Positions 28,868 through 37,989 of a stretch of DNA of 64,000 nt are shown piece after piece. The notes below the pieces were generated by a model. That model searched no databases and was not told the DNA's origin. It saw only the letters and a program-made list of their open reading frames with translations. This stretch comes from Mesorhizobium caraganae (GTDB lineage Bacteria; Pseudomonadota; Alphaproteobacteria; Rhizobiales; Rhizobiaceae), in the NCBI RefSeq assembly GCF_016836705.1, contig NZ_JAFCGY010000001.1:1302001-1366000 (forward strand). The letters run 5' to 3'. The position numbers and the translations under genes were made by a program. Position 1 is the first letter of the stretch. Every line of letters begins with the position of its first letter.

Positions 28868-29589
28868 TAGCCATTTCCGCCGGTCTGAGATCTCCGATGA
28901 AGCCGGCGGCCCGGCAGGTCTGCCAGCGTTGAGAGTGCGCAGACAACATCAAACCCGCGCCTTGTGCGCGAGGCAGCCTCGAAATCGGTAGTGGCCAGCG
29001 AAAAACTCAAGCTGGTCACCTTGGCGGAATCCTCCACGGCGCACGTCCTGGTACCGAATCCCCCCAGGAAATGGTGTAGCCGGGCAATGGTGCAGTGCAA
29101 CACAAAATATCTTCCGAACTGTAATATTCATGTGAGTGAATGCTTAAAAATGGATATGATTGGCAAATGCGCTATGTCGTTGACGGATTTTCTCGCGCGC
29201 CACGCCCGTCGGACGAGTTGTATCATATCACGAATACCTGCTTTAATTGCATGCCTAGAATCTGCGTGGCTTGACTGTCTTCAGTAGGCTATAAAAATAG
29301 GTTAAGAAGATTGGTTCTGTATTTTATGATTGAAGTTTATATTGACGAATAATCGGCAAGATCGAAACTATTGATTTTGCGCGACGCAGCATAATCGATG
29401 GCCAAGCGTCTGACGACGCAGTCCTTCCCGATAGCGCGACAATCCCGGTGCTGGGAGCTGACAACCGGAGACATCCGCACCAGTGGCGGCAGCGATATGG
29501 CGCATGTCGACGCGGACAGGGATGCGTTTGCGTAGGGAGTGACGTGGATTGGCCTTGCGGCCGTCGCGCGCTTGCGTCGGATGGGGAAC
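28868..29589. other. Gene-free, partly AT-rich region upstream of the polysaccharide operon
   Basis: These 722 bases contain no gene I can support. The part at about 29090-29390 is much richer in A and T than the rest of the window. It includes the interrupted palindrome ATTCA-N6-TGAAT (29126-29141). It may hold the operon promoter, a small RNA, or remains of foreign DNA next to the tRNA. Open frames here run into the tRNA or have no recognisable product. Confidence 0.55.
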
Positions 29590-29665
29590 TGGTGCCGCTT
29601 AGGTGACTCGAACACCTGACCCCATCATTACGAATGATGTGCTCTACCAACTGAGCTAAAGCGGC
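29590..29665 (-). tRNA. tRNA-Thr (anticodon CGT)
   Basis: Read on the minus strand, this 76-nt sequence folds as a complete cloverleaf. The acceptor stem is GCCGCTT paired with AAGCGGC, the D arm follows TAGCTCAG, the anticodon stem is CATCA/TGATG around loop TTCGTAA, and the T arm has GTTCGAGTC. CCA is encoded. Anticodon CGT reads the threonine codon ACG. Confidence 0.97.
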
Positions 29666-29888
29666 CCGGGAAGCGCAGGGCTTCCAAGATCGGCTGGGTG
29701 ATAGACTCAACCGGCCGCTAATTCAAGATGGGCTACCGCGATTTCAAGGCGGTATCCGGCAAATCGTCCCGGCATTTTCCGTTTGCGCTGGAGGGAACCA
29801 CGTCTCGTTTCGTTTTTCGATCGCGTGGGAATATCTCGGCGGTCCGCGCGTAAATTGCCCGGGAAGGTGACGAAACAGGCTGATTTTA

Positions 29889-31247
29889 TTGTCAAAACCC
29901 TGGAAATTGGCTTTCAACGCCCCGCCGAGGCAGAATGCGGACGCTCGCCCGTTGATTGATTGGTCGCCTGCGGCTAACGATCATGGCAATGTGAGCGAAC
30001 GGACAGGGGAAATTCGCTTGGACGCGATCGAAAAAGCGATCCGCAACGCCTTCGAGAAAGGCAATGCCGAGGACCGGGCGTTTCGCGAAAGGGTCTATCG
30101 ATCGGCCTTCGCGGCGCTTGACCGCGTCCTCCAGGCCAATCCCGGCGTGACGGTGGAAGCCGCCATCAAGCGCCGCAAGGCGGTGCAGGAAAAGATCACC
30201 GAGATCGAATCGGAATTCCTGCCGGCGGTCCCCGATGTCGCCGCGCAGACGCAGAGCGCTGCGCAGACGCAAGACGCTGCGCAGACGCAAGGCGCCGCTC
30301 AGGCCCAAGATACTGCGGAGACGCAAGGCGCCGCCGAAGCGCCTGCGGTCGATGCCCCTACAGGCGTCGCGGCCGGCCCGTCGCCGGCGATCGTCGTTGA
30401 TGGGCCGGTTCAGCCCGATGCATCCGACGCGCCGCGCTCGCGCGTGCTGCCGGTCGTCCCCGACATCATGCCCGACGCCACGCTTCCCGGCGCCCCGGCG
30501 ATCGACATGGCCGATTCCGCGACGGCCGAGGCCGCGACGGAAGTGGCGCCTGACCGCGACGAAAGGCGGATAAGAGGCCGCCGCCTGCCACTGACGGCGA
30601 TCTTCTTTGGCGTCACTTTGCTCGCTGCCGCCGGCATCGGCCTCTATTTCGCCGTCCAGACCGGTGTCTTCAAGACGCCGGCGCAGCTCGACACGGCCCC
30701 GCCCGAGGCGCCGCCGACGGTCGACGATGACGATTTCACGCCGCCTGCCGATACAAACGCGCCGCAGCAGCCCGGCGCGCCGCTACAGCCCGGTGCGGCC
30801 GAACAGACGCGCGACTGGATCAACGTGTTTACGCCCACCGATCCGACGCATGTCGCAACGCCTTCCGACGCCAAGGCCGATGTCGTGCAGGACGACACCG
30901 GCTCCTTCCTGCGCATCCGCTCCGGCGCGTCCGGCTCGGCCATCAGCTTCGATGTCGGGCAGGGCGTGCTGGAGAAGCTTGCCGGCAAGCATGCCGTGTT
31001 CGACATCGTCGCCCGTGCCGAGGACGGCAAGGACACGCAGATCTCCATCGACTGCAATTTCGGCGATCTCGGCGATTGCGGCCGCAAGCGCTATGCCGTC
31101 GGCCAGCAGCGCAACGAATATCTGTTCGACGTGAAGTTCCCTGACAAGCCCCCGGGCGCGGCCGGCAGCATCGCCATCAACTCCGACTTCGACAAGCAGG
31201 GCAAGGCGGTCGATATCTACGAGATCCGCGTCTCGATCGAGCCGTAA
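29889..31247 (+). CDS. Single-pass membrane protein of unknown function with Gln/Thr repeat
   Basis: I do not recognise a family across the whole protein (452 aa). An N-terminal cytoplasmic helical region (about 1-115) is followed by a repeat of the type AAQTQ (about residues 118-145, encoded by 18-nt DNA units). A Pro/Ala linker leads to one membrane span (LTAIFFGVTLLAAAGIGLYF, near residue 240). A Pro-rich stalk and a periplasmic beta-rich domain (about 310-452) with two cysteines in CNFGDLGDCG complete it. The start is uncertain: TTG at 29889 gives the longest form and GTG at 29991 is possible. The C-terminal domain looks like a carbohydrate- or ligand-binding jelly roll, which is only a guess. 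Confidence 0.8.
   Translation: MSKPWKLAFNAPPRQNADARPLIDWSPAANDHGNVSERTGEIRLDAIEKAIRNAFEKGNAEDRAFRERVYRSAFAALDRVLQANPGVTVEAAIKRRKAVQEKITEIESEFLPAVPDVAAQTQSAAQTQDAAQTQGAAQAQDTAETQGAAEAPAVDAPTGVAAGPSPAIVVDGPVQPDASDAPRSRVLPVVPDIMPDATLPGAPAIDMADSATAEAATEVAPDRDERRIRGRRLPLTAIFFGVTLLAAAGIGLYFAVQTGVFKTPAQLDTAPPEAPPTVDDDDFTPPADTNAPQQPGAPLQPGAAEQTRDWINVFTPTDPTHVATPSDAKADVVQDDTGSFLRIRSGASGSAISFDVGQGVLEKLAGKHAVFDIVARAEDGKDTQISIDCNFGDLGDCGRKRYAVGQQRNEYLFDVKFPDKPPGAAGSIAINSDFDKQGKAVDIYEIRVSIEP
30238..30330 (+). repeat. In-frame 18-nt tandem repeat encoding Ala-Ala-Gln-Thr-Gln units
   Basis: About five imperfect 18-nt units (GCGCAGACGCAAGAC-like) lie inside the membrane-protein gene. They preserve the reading frame and differ in a few bases, so repeat number may vary between strains. 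Confidence 0.8.
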
Positions 31248-31257
31248 ACTACGCCTA

Positions 31258-32853
31258 TCAATCCAACAGTGCCTGCAGCGTCTCGATGCGGTCTGCTTCG
31301 GCCGTCGGCTTGTCCCAGCGCAACCGCGAAATGCGGGGAAAGCGCATCGCGACGCCGGATTTGTGCCGGGTCGAGCGGTTGAGGCCTTCGAACGCCACCT
31401 CCAGCACCAGGCCTTGCTTGCGGTCGGCGCGCACCGAGCGCACTGGGCCGAAACGCTCGACCGTATTGTCGCGGACAAATTTGTCGATCTGCTTCAGTTC
31501 CTCGTCGGTGAAGCCGAAATAGGCCTTGCCGACCGGCACCAGTTCCTCCGCGCCTTCCGGCCCCGACCAGACGCCGAACGTATAGTCCGAATAGAAGCTG
31601 GAGCGCTTGCCATGGCCGCGCTGCGCATACATCAGCACGGCATCGACCGTGTGCGGATCGCGCTTCCACTTGAACCACGGGCCTTTCGGCCGTCCCGCGA
31701 GATAAGGCGAATCCCAGCGCTTCAGCATGACGCCTTCGATGATCGGGTGCGGCGGTGCCCGGCGCATTTCTTCCAGAGCCTGCCAATCGGTGAAGTCGAC
31801 CAGCGGCGAAAGATCGAAGCGGCTGGGGTCGAGCGTCTTGATGAAGGCTTCGAGGTGAACTCGTCGCTCGCGAAAGGGCAATGCGCGCAAATCCTCGCCG
31901 TCGATCTGCAGTACATCGTAGCAGCGCATGAAGGCCGGGTATCGTTGCTGGATCTTCGGCGTCACGCTCTTGCGATTCAGCCGCTGCTGCAGGTCCGAAA
32001 AGGTCCCGGTCGCCGCAGGCTCACCGACCAGCAATTCGCCATCGAGCGCGGCGGAAAAATTCATGGCTTCGGCAAGATCGGGAAAGGCGCCGGAGACATC
32101 GTCACCGGTGCGCGAATAGAGCCGGCGCACGCCGCCCTCGCACACTGCCTGGACGCGGATGCCGTCCCATTTCCATTCGGCGGCATAGTCGGCCGGATCG
32201 AGCTTTTCGAGATCGCCGTCGCCGACCGGGTTCGACAGCATCACCGGGCTGAACAGGGCGAGCGCCGTCCGCTGCGGCTTTTCGGCCTTGCCTTCCAGCC
32301 AGGCGAACAACGAGATGTAAGGCGGTGTCAGGCCGTGCCACAGCTCCTCGATCTCGGCGACATCGACCTTGCCGAAATCGGCCAGCGCCTGTTTGGCCAG
32401 CCGTGCCGAAACGCCGATGCGCAGGCCGCCGGTGACCAGCTTGATGATGGCGAAGCGCGCCGAAATGCCGGCGCTGTCGAGCAGCCCGGCCAGCACCTTG
32501 GGCCCGTCGGAGCGGCTTGCCGCCTGCAGTTTGGCCACAACATCGCTAAGCGTCGGTTCCCGATTGGGGATATGGCCCGGCGTTTGCGGCCAGACCAGCG
32601 ACACGGTTTCGGCGAGGTCGCCGACATAGTCGTAGGAATAGCCGAACAGCACCGGGTCCATGCGCTCGGTGACCAGCGTGCGCAGCATGGCTGGCTTGAC
32701 CGCTGCGATGTTGAGGTCGCCGGTAATCGCCGCCAGTGCTAGGCCGCGGTCGGGATCCTCGACGCTGCGGAAATAGTCGACCAGCAGCGTCAGCTTGCCG
32801 TTGCGCGACGGCGTCAGCACCAGGCGGTCGAGGAGTTCGGCGAAGCGGTTCAA
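31258..32853 (-). CDS. ATP-dependent DNA ligase (LigC/PP_1105-type, ligase-associated repair cassette)
   Basis: A 531-aa ligase. The adenylation lysine is in AAEWKWDGIRVQAV, preceded by a helical N-terminal domain and followed by ALDGELLVGE, GVMLKRWDSPYLAG and WFKWKRD of the nucleotidyltransferase and the OB-fold domain. The C-terminus is RISRLRWDKPTAEADRIETL. I set the start at TTG 32853 (MNRFAELLDRL), just after the exonuclease stop. An ATG at 32874 would add 7 residues and overlap it. The partner gene upstream is its usual companion exonuclease. The NAD-dependent ligase needed for replication is elsewhere, so this enzyme most likely acts in repair. Confidence 0.93.
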   Translation of the reverse strand: MNRFAELLDRLVLTPSRNGKLTLLVDYFRSVEDPDRGLALAAITGDLNIAAVKPAMLRTLVTERMDPVLFGYSYDYVGDLAETVSLVWPQTPGHIPNREPTLSDVVAKLQAASRSDGPKVLAGLLDSAGISARFAIIKLVTGGLRIGVSARLAKQALADFGKVDVAEIEELWHGLTPPYISLFAWLEGKAEKPQRTALALFSPVMLSNPVGDGDLEKLDPADYAAEWKWDGIRVQAVCEGGVRRLYSRTGDDVSGAFPDLAEAMNFSAALDGELLVGEPAATGTFSDLQQRLNRKSVTPKIQQRYPAFMRCYDVLQIDGEDLRALPFRERRVHLEAFIKTLDPSRFDLSPLVDFTDWQALEEMRRAPPHPIIEGVMLKRWDSPYLAGRPKGPWFKWKRDPHTVDAVLMYAQRGHGKRSSFYSDYTFGVWSGPEGAEELVPVGKAYFGFTDEELKQIDKFVRDNTVERFGPVRSVRADRKQGLVLEVAFEGLNRSTRHKSGVAMRFPRISRLRWDKPTAEADRIETLQALLD

Positions 32854-32854
32854 C

Positions 32855-33865
32855 TCAATCGCCCTCGTCCTCATAGCCGACCAGATGCAGCGGCCGCGCG
32901 GCGATGCCTTCCAGCTCACACCAGCGCACCAGCGCTTCCTCGCGGCCATGCGTCACCCAGATTTCGCCGGCACCCGTTTCCTTGATGGTGGCGATCAGCT
33001 CGTCCCAGTCGGCATGGTCGGAGATGATCAGCGGCAGTTCGACGCCGCCTTGCTTGGCGCGCTGGCGGATTCGCATCCAGCCGGAGGCAAAGCACGAGAT
33101 CGGGTCGGGAAAGCGCCGCGCCCAGCGGTCGGCAAAGGCCGATGGCGGGCCGACGACGATGGCGCCGGTGAAATCCTGCTTGCCGCCGCTGTCCACCGTT
33201 GCCGGCTCCAGCGTGCCCAAGTCGATGCCCTGGCTCTGATAATACTCGCTGAGCTTGGCCAGCGCGCCGTGGATATAGATCGGCCTGTCATAGCCGGCAT
33301 CGCGCAGCAGCCGCATCACCCGCTGCGCCTTGCCCAGCGCATAGGCGCCAACCAGATGCGAGCGCTCGGGAAACTGCGCCGCCGATTTGAGGAGACGAGC
33401 GATCTCTTCCGTGTCGGGCGGATGGCGAAACACCGGCAGGCCGAAAGTCGCCTCGGTGATGAACACGTCGCATTTCACCGGCTCGAAGGGAGCGCAGGTC
33501 GCATCCTTCTGGCGCTTGTAATCGCCGGAGGCGACGATGCGCCTGCCCTTGTGCTCGACCGCGATCTGCGCCGAGCCCAGCACATGGCCGGCCGGATGAA
33601 AGGTAACGGTGACATCGTTCAGCGCCATTGCCGCGCCGAGGGCTGCTGCCTGCGTCGTCCCGGCAAAGTCCTCGCCATAACGCAGTCCCATAATGTCGAG
33701 CGTTTGTTGCGTCGCCAGCACCGAGCGGTGGCCGGAGCGGGCATGGTCGGAATGGCCATGTGTGATCAGGGCCCGATTGACCGGCCGCACCGGGTCGATG
33801 AAGAAATCGCCGGGCGGGCAATAGAGGCCCTCCGGCCGGGGATGAAGCAGGTCTCTGGCGCGCAT
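32855..33865 (-). CDS. DNA ligase-associated exonuclease (metallo-beta-lactamase/beta-CASP fold)
   Basis: A 336-aa protein with a metallo-beta-lactamase core. The metal ligands are in ALITHGHSDHARSGH, with further ligands in FHPAGHVLGSAQI and GDYKRQ. LIISDHADWDEL and the final WVTHGREEALVRWC give the beta-CASP ending. It is related to SNM1/CPSF-type nucleases. The ATG at 33865 was chosen because the longer frame would begin with TTG in a region shared with the divergent promoter. The stop is one base before the ligase start, so both are likely made together. Proteins of this family work with the ATP-dependent ligase in end processing (family knowledge). Confidence 0.92.
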   Translation of the reverse strand: MRARDLLHPRPEGLYCPPGDFFIDPVRPVNRALITHGHSDHARSGHRSVLATQQTLDIMGLRYGEDFAGTTQAAALGAAMALNDVTVTFHPAGHVLGSAQIAVEHKGRRIVASGDYKRQKDATCAPFEPVKCDVFITEATFGLPVFRHPPDTEEIARLLKSAAQFPERSHLVGAYALGKAQRVMRLLRDAGYDRPIYIHGALAKLSEYYQSQGIDLGTLEPATVDSGGKQDFTGAIVVGPPSAFADRWARRFPDPISCFASGWMRIRQRAKQGGVELPLIISDHADWDELIATIKETGAGEIWVTHGREEALVRWCELEGIAARPLHLVGYEDEGD

Positions 33866-33969
33866 CTCGTCAAGATAGTGGCTAATTCCGGCACGGGAAG
33901 CCTGTTGCAAGAGACTGCTGACTCGTCCTACAGCCAGCCACCGGCCGCATCAGCCGGCAGGCCATCGCC

Positions 33970-34899
33970 ATGCAAACGCTGAAAACCTCGTCCGGCGACC
34001 TGACCGCCGACCGCCGTGCCGACTATGCCGAGATGCTTTTCGGCTCGGGCGACCCTGCGGCAGCAGCGGAATTGCTGCTCGGCGCGCTGGAACTGGCGCC
34101 GCAATGGGCGGCGGGCTGGTTCCGCCTCGGCGAGATGCAGGAGACAAGGGAGCAGCTCGACCTGGCGGCGCAGGCCTGGGCGATGGCGCTGAAACTCGAC
34201 CCGGCGGATCGCCTGGGTGCCGCGCTGAAGCTGCAACTGATCGGCAAGGCGCCTGCTGCCGCGGCGCCACCCAGCGCCTTCGTCGAAACGCTGTTCGACC
34301 ATTATGCCGAAAGCTTCGAGGGCGAGCTGGTCAACAAGCTCGGCTACCGGCTGCCGGAGTTCCTCGATCATGCCATTCGAGCGGCAAGGCCCGGTCGTTT
34401 TCCGCTAGCTCTTGACCTCGGCTGCGGCACCGGCCTGATGGGCGAAAGACTGCGGCCGGTCGCCGATCGGCTGGAGGGCTACGACATTTCTGCCGCGATG
34501 CTGAAAAGAGCTCGCGCCAAAGGCGTCTACGACCTGCTTGCCAAGGCTGACCTGCAGCACTTTGCCTACGTCGGCCCGAAAGCCGATCTGGTGGTGGCGG
34601 CCGACGTGTTCATCTATGTCGGTGCGCTCGACGGCGTGGTGAAGGCCGTCGCCGGCATTCTGGCCGCCAATGGGCTGTTTGCCTTTTCCGTCGAGACGCC
34701 AGGCGAAGGCGAGGCGGCCGGTGAGGCCGGTTTCGCGCTGCGGCCATCGCGCCGCTACGCCCATTCTCAAGCCTATGTCGAGCGGGTGCTTACCACCAGC
34801 GGTCTGTCGGTGCTGTCCGTGCAGCCCACGGTCATCCGCTTGGATCGCCGCCAGCCGGTCGATGGGCTGGCCGTGCTGGCGACGCTATCTTCCGGCTGA
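33970..34899 (+). CDS. TPR-containing class I SAM-dependent methyltransferase
   Basis: A 309-aa protein. Residues ~15-85 look like two or three tetratricopeptide-type helix pairs (AAAAELLLGALELAPQWAAG, then LAAQAWAMALKLDPAD). From about residue 100 a methyltransferase follows, with motif I LALDLGCGTGLMGERLRP and VVAADVFIYVGAL. The family is often labelled as a methyltransferase with TPR repeats; the substrate is unknown. It is divergent from the exonuclease gene and has a clear ATG with a modest ribosome-binding site. No biosynthetic neighbour gives a clue. Confidence 0.85.
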   Translation: MQTLKTSSGDLTADRRADYAEMLFGSGDPAAAAELLLGALELAPQWAAGWFRLGEMQETREQLDLAAQAWAMALKLDPADRLGAALKLQLIGKAPAAAAPPSAFVETLFDHYAESFEGELVNKLGYRLPEFLDHAIRAARPGRFPLALDLGCGTGLMGERLRPVADRLEGYDISAAMLKRARAKGVYDLLAKADLQHFAYVGPKADLVVAADVFIYVGALDGVVKAVAGILAANGLFAFSVETPGEGEAAGEAGFALRPSRRYAHSQAYVERVLTTSGLSVLSVQPTVIRLDRRQPVDGLAVLATLSSG

Positions 34900-35007
34900 T
34901 GTCTCGTCCTGTTCGAAAATGTGAATAGGATTTTTTCGGCTGGCGCGGCATCAGATAGGATATCTGCCGAGAGAAGGTCCGCTCGGTTCGGCATTGAGGA
35001 GAAACGG

Positions 35008-35367
35008 ATGCGCTGGAATATGATGGTCTTGGCGTCTTGCCTGGCGATGACCGGCTGCATGGGCAGTTCGATGTCCGAACGGCAGGACCAGGACGTGCAA
35101 TCGTCACTGCAGTATGACAGCGTGCCTTGCGATCAATTGCTGGCGCAGCGCAACGGGCTGGCGCAGCAATATCATCTTTCGACGGATGCAAAGCCAAGCT
35201 TCTCCAATCCGGCGATGGGCTTTGGCCCGTTCACGCCGGATATGCGTTCCAAAAGCAAGCGTGACACCGATCTGGCAAGCGGCAAGATCGACGCCATGAA
35301 CCGCTCACTAGAACGCCGCGACTGCGGCAAGCCCAACAAGCAGAAGAAGTTCGCCCTGCCCAGCTGA
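35008..35367 (+). CDS. Small predicted lipoprotein, hypothetical
   Basis: A 119-aa protein with a short signal (MRWNMMVLASCLAMTGC) whose lipobox ends in M-T-G-Cys17, so the mature protein would carry a lipid. The rest is polar and basic, with two later cysteines, and matches no family I know. The ATG at 35008 is preceded by TGAGGAG, which is why I rejected a 29-codon longer reading. Gene order shows only that it converges on ghrA. Confidence 0.75.
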   Translation: MRWNMMVLASCLAMTGCMGSSMSERQDQDVQSSLQYDSVPCDQLLAQRNGLAQQYHLSTDAKPSFSNPAMGFGPFTPDMRSKSKRDTDLASGKIDAMNRSLERRDCGKPNKQKKFALPS

Positions 35368-35379
35368 ACCTGGACTTTC

Positions 35380-36321
35380 TCAGTAACCGGCCTTGCGATC
35401 CACCAGATTGTCGAGCTTTTCGCCGCGCTCGAAGGCATCCATCTGGCGAAGCATGATCGGCGCCAGGTGAACGGGGTCCGAGGTTGCCGCCGCATGCGGT
35501 GTCACGAACACTTTCGGATGGCCCCACAGCGGGCTGGTTTTCGGCAGCGGCTCGACCTCGAACACGTCGAGGCTTGCCTCCTTCAACGTGCCGTCATCCA
35601 GCGCGCGCAAAATGTCTGCGTCCTTTTGCAGCCGGCCGCGCCCGGCATTGATCAGCACCGAGCCGCCAAGGCCATTGCGCTTGCGCAGTTCCTTCAGCAC
35701 GCCATGGTTGATGATGCCTTGCGTGTCCGGCGTCAGTGGCAACAGCACCACCAATATGTCGGTGGCGTTGAGGAAGGGGATCAGTCCGGCCTCGCCGGCA
35801 TAGGTCGAGACGCCTTTCATGGTCTTGTCGTTGCGCGACCAGCCATTGACGGCAAAACCGAGCGACAACAGCACCGACGCGGCCGCACGGCCGAGATTGC
35901 CGAGCCCCATAATGCCGACCGAAATGTCGCCGGCCGGCCGTTGCGGCGGCTCGTGCCAGATCTTCTTCGGCTGTTGGGCGCGGTAGAGCATGCCCTGGCG
36001 GTGATGGTCGAGCACCCGCCACACGACATATTCGGTCATGTACTGGGTAAGATTGTCGGCGACCACTTTGACGATCGGCACGTCGGGCAAGCCGGGATCG
36101 GCGAAAATGTGATCGACGCCGGCGCCGATCGAGAAGATGGCACGCAGATTGGGCAGCGACTTCAGGAGGTTCGGCTTCTGCTTCCACACCACCGCATAGG
36201 TGATCGACGGGTCCGAAGCACCGTCCGGCTCCAGCACCACCTCGCGTTCCGCCGACAGCAGCTCGCGCCAGCGCTGCGGATGAAAGCCGGTGACGGCAAG
36301 CAGGATTTTGCCTTTTTCCAT
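35380..36321 (-). CDS. ghrA: Glyoxylate/hydroxypyruvate reductase A
   Basis: A 313-aa D-isomer-specific 2-hydroxyacid dehydrogenase that reduces glyoxylate to glycolate and hydroxypyruvate to D-glycerate with NADPH. The Rossmann motif is VGIMGLGNLGRAAASVLL. The catalytic triad Arg/Glu/His lies in INAGRGRLQKD, LDVFEVEPLP and VFVTPHAAATS. Length (312 in E. coli) and the motif PHAAATSDP support GhrA over GhrB. It lies alone on its strand before the yej genes, so it is probably its own transcription unit. Confidence 0.92.
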   Translation of the reverse strand: MEKGKILLAVTGFHPQRWRELLSAEREVVLEPDGASDPSITYAVVWKQKPNLLKSLPNLRAIFSIGAGVDHIFADPGLPDVPIVKVVADNLTQYMTEYVVWRVLDHHRQGMLYRAQQPKKIWHEPPQRPAGDISVGIMGLGNLGRAAASVLLSLGFAVNGWSRNDKTMKGVSTYAGEAGLIPFLNATDILVVLLPLTPDTQGIINHGVLKELRKRNGLGGSVLINAGRGRLQKDADILRALDDGTLKEASLDVFEVEPLPKTSPLWGHPKVFVTPHAAATSDPVHLAPIMLRQMDAFERGEKLDNLVDRKAGY

Positions 36322-36360
36322 TTGCGGATTTTTCTTCCCTGTTAGTCCAGCCTGAACCCG

Positions 36361-37989
36361 TTATTCGCTGACGATGCCGACCGGCGCCGTCTCGATCCTG
36401 AACGCGGCCGAGATCAGCGCCTTGGTATAGTCGGTCTGCGGCCGCTCGAAAATCTGTTCGGACGGGCCGGCTTCGACGATCTTGCCATTGCGCATGACGA
36501 TGACGTCGTTGGCAAGGGCGCGAATGACTTTCAGATCGTGGCTGATGAACAGATAGGCAAGGTCATGCTTGGCCTGCAGATTGCGCAGCAGGTCGACCAC
36601 TTGCGCCTGCACGCTCATGTCGAGCGCCGAGGTCGGCTCGTCCAGCATGACGAAGCGCGGATTGAGCACCATGGCGCGCGCTATGGCGACGCGCTGGCGC
36701 TGGCCGCCGGAGAATTCATGCGGATAGCGGTTCCTGGTTGCGGGATCGAGCCCGACCTCCTTCAGCACGTCGACTATCTTGTCGTCGCGCTGGTCGGGCG
36801 AGAGTTTCGGCTCGTGGATCTTCAACCCTTCCTCGATGATTTCCGACACCGACATGCGCGGGCTGAGCGAGCCGAACGGATCCTGGAAGACGATCTGCAA
36901 TTCGCGCCGCAGCGGCCGCATGGCGTTGAACGACAACTGGTTGATGTCGCTGCCGTTGAACTGGATGGTTCCCGTCGACGAGATCATCCGCGCCAGCGCC
37001 AGGCCGAGCGTGGTCTTGCCGGAACCGGATTCGCCGACGACGCCAAGCGTCTGGCCGGCGCGCACGGTGACATCGATGCCGTCGACCGCCTTCACATTGT
37101 CGACGGTGGTGCGGAAGAAACCCTTCTTGATGGGAAACCAGACCTTGATGTCCTTGCCGGTCATGACAGGCTTGGCGGCGGCGTTTGCGGCCGGCGGCTT
37201 GCCTTTCGGCTCGGCGGCCAGGAGGTGCTTGGTATAGGCGTGCTGCGGGTTGGCGAAGATGTCCTTGGTCGGCCCGGTCTCGACGATCTTGCCCTTGGTC
37301 ATCACGCAGACCCGGTCGGCGATCTTGCGGACGATGCCGAGATCATGGGTGATGAACAGCATCGACATGCCCTTGCGGGCCTTCAGCCCCGCCAGCAATT
37401 CGAGGATCTGCGCCTGCACGGTAACGTCGAGCGCGGTGGTCGGCTCGTCGGCGATCAGCAGTTCAGGCTCGTTGGCCAGCGCCATGGCGATCATGACGCG
37501 CTGACGCTGGCCGCCGGACAATTGGTGCGGATAGGCGTCGAGGCGCTTTTCCGGCTCGCGAATGCCGACCTCGTTGAGCAGCGCCAGCGTCCGCGCCTTG
37601 GCCTGGCGGTCGCCCAACCCCTGATGCAGCGCCAGAATCTCGACGATCTGCTGCTCGATCGTGTGCAGCGGATTGAGTGAGGTCATCGGCTCCTGGAAGA
37701 TCATGGTGATCTTGTTGCCGCGCACGCTGCGCAACTGCTTTTCGTTCATCGCCAGCAGGTCGGCGCCCTGGAACAGGATCTTGCCCGAGGGATGGCTGGC
37801 TGTGGGATAGGGTAGCAGCTTCAGCACCGACAGCGCCGACACCGATTTGCCCGAACCGGATTCGCCGACCAGCGCCACCGTCTCGCCCTTGGCGAGGTCG
37901 AAGGAAATGTGATCGACGGCGATCGACTGGTTGCCGCCTTGCGTGAAGGCAACGCTGAGATGGCGGACTGAGAGCAGGGGCTCGCTCAT
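36361..37989 (-). CDS. yejF: Peptide/microcin C-type ABC importer, fused double ATP-binding protein
   Basis: A 542-aa protein with two complete ABC ATPase domains in one chain. The first has Walker [14 protein letters not shown], signature [12 protein letters not shown] and [12 protein letters not shown]. The second has [22 protein letters not shown] and [12 protein letters not shown]. The linker between them (about residues 265-290) is Ala/Pro/Lys-rich. This layout is that of YejF. The start at 37989 overlaps the YejE stop by 4 nt. A much longer open frame upstream is the shadow of yejE. Confidence 0.95.
   Translation of the reverse strand: MSEPLLSVRHLSVAFTQGGNQSIAVDHISFDLAKGETVALVGESGSGKSVSALSVLKLLPYPTASHPSGKILFQGADLLAMNEKQLRSVRGNKITMIFQEPMTSLNPLHTIEQQIVEILALHQGLGDRQAKARTLALLNEVGIREPEKRLDAYPHQLSGGQRQRVMIAMALANEPELLIADEPTTALDVTVQAQILELLAGLKARKGMSMLFITHDLGIVRKIADRVCVMTKGKIVETGPTKDIFANPQHAYTKHLLAAEPKGKPPAANAAAKPVMTGKDIKVWFPIKKGFFRTTVDNVKAVDGIDVTVRAGQTLGVVGESGSGKTTLGLALARMISSTGTIQFNGSDINQLSFNAMRPLRRELQIVFQDPFGSLSPRMSVSEIIEEGLKIHEPKLSPDQRDDKIVDVLKEVGLDPATRNRYPHEFSGGQRQRVAIARAMVLNPRFVMLDEPTSALDMSVQAQVVDLLRNLQAKHDLAYLFISHDLKVIRALANDVIVMRNGKIVEAGPSEQIFERPQTDYTKALISAAFRIETAPVGIVSE

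Noticed and set aside
28964..29287. A 107-codon plus-strand open frame in the AT-rich gap
   Set aside because: No ribosome-binding site, no recognisable motif and composition unlike neighbouring genes; not enough to call a gene.
29324..29710. A 128-codon minus-strand open frame
   Set aside because: It runs through the tRNA-Thr gene, so a protein-coding role is very unlikely.
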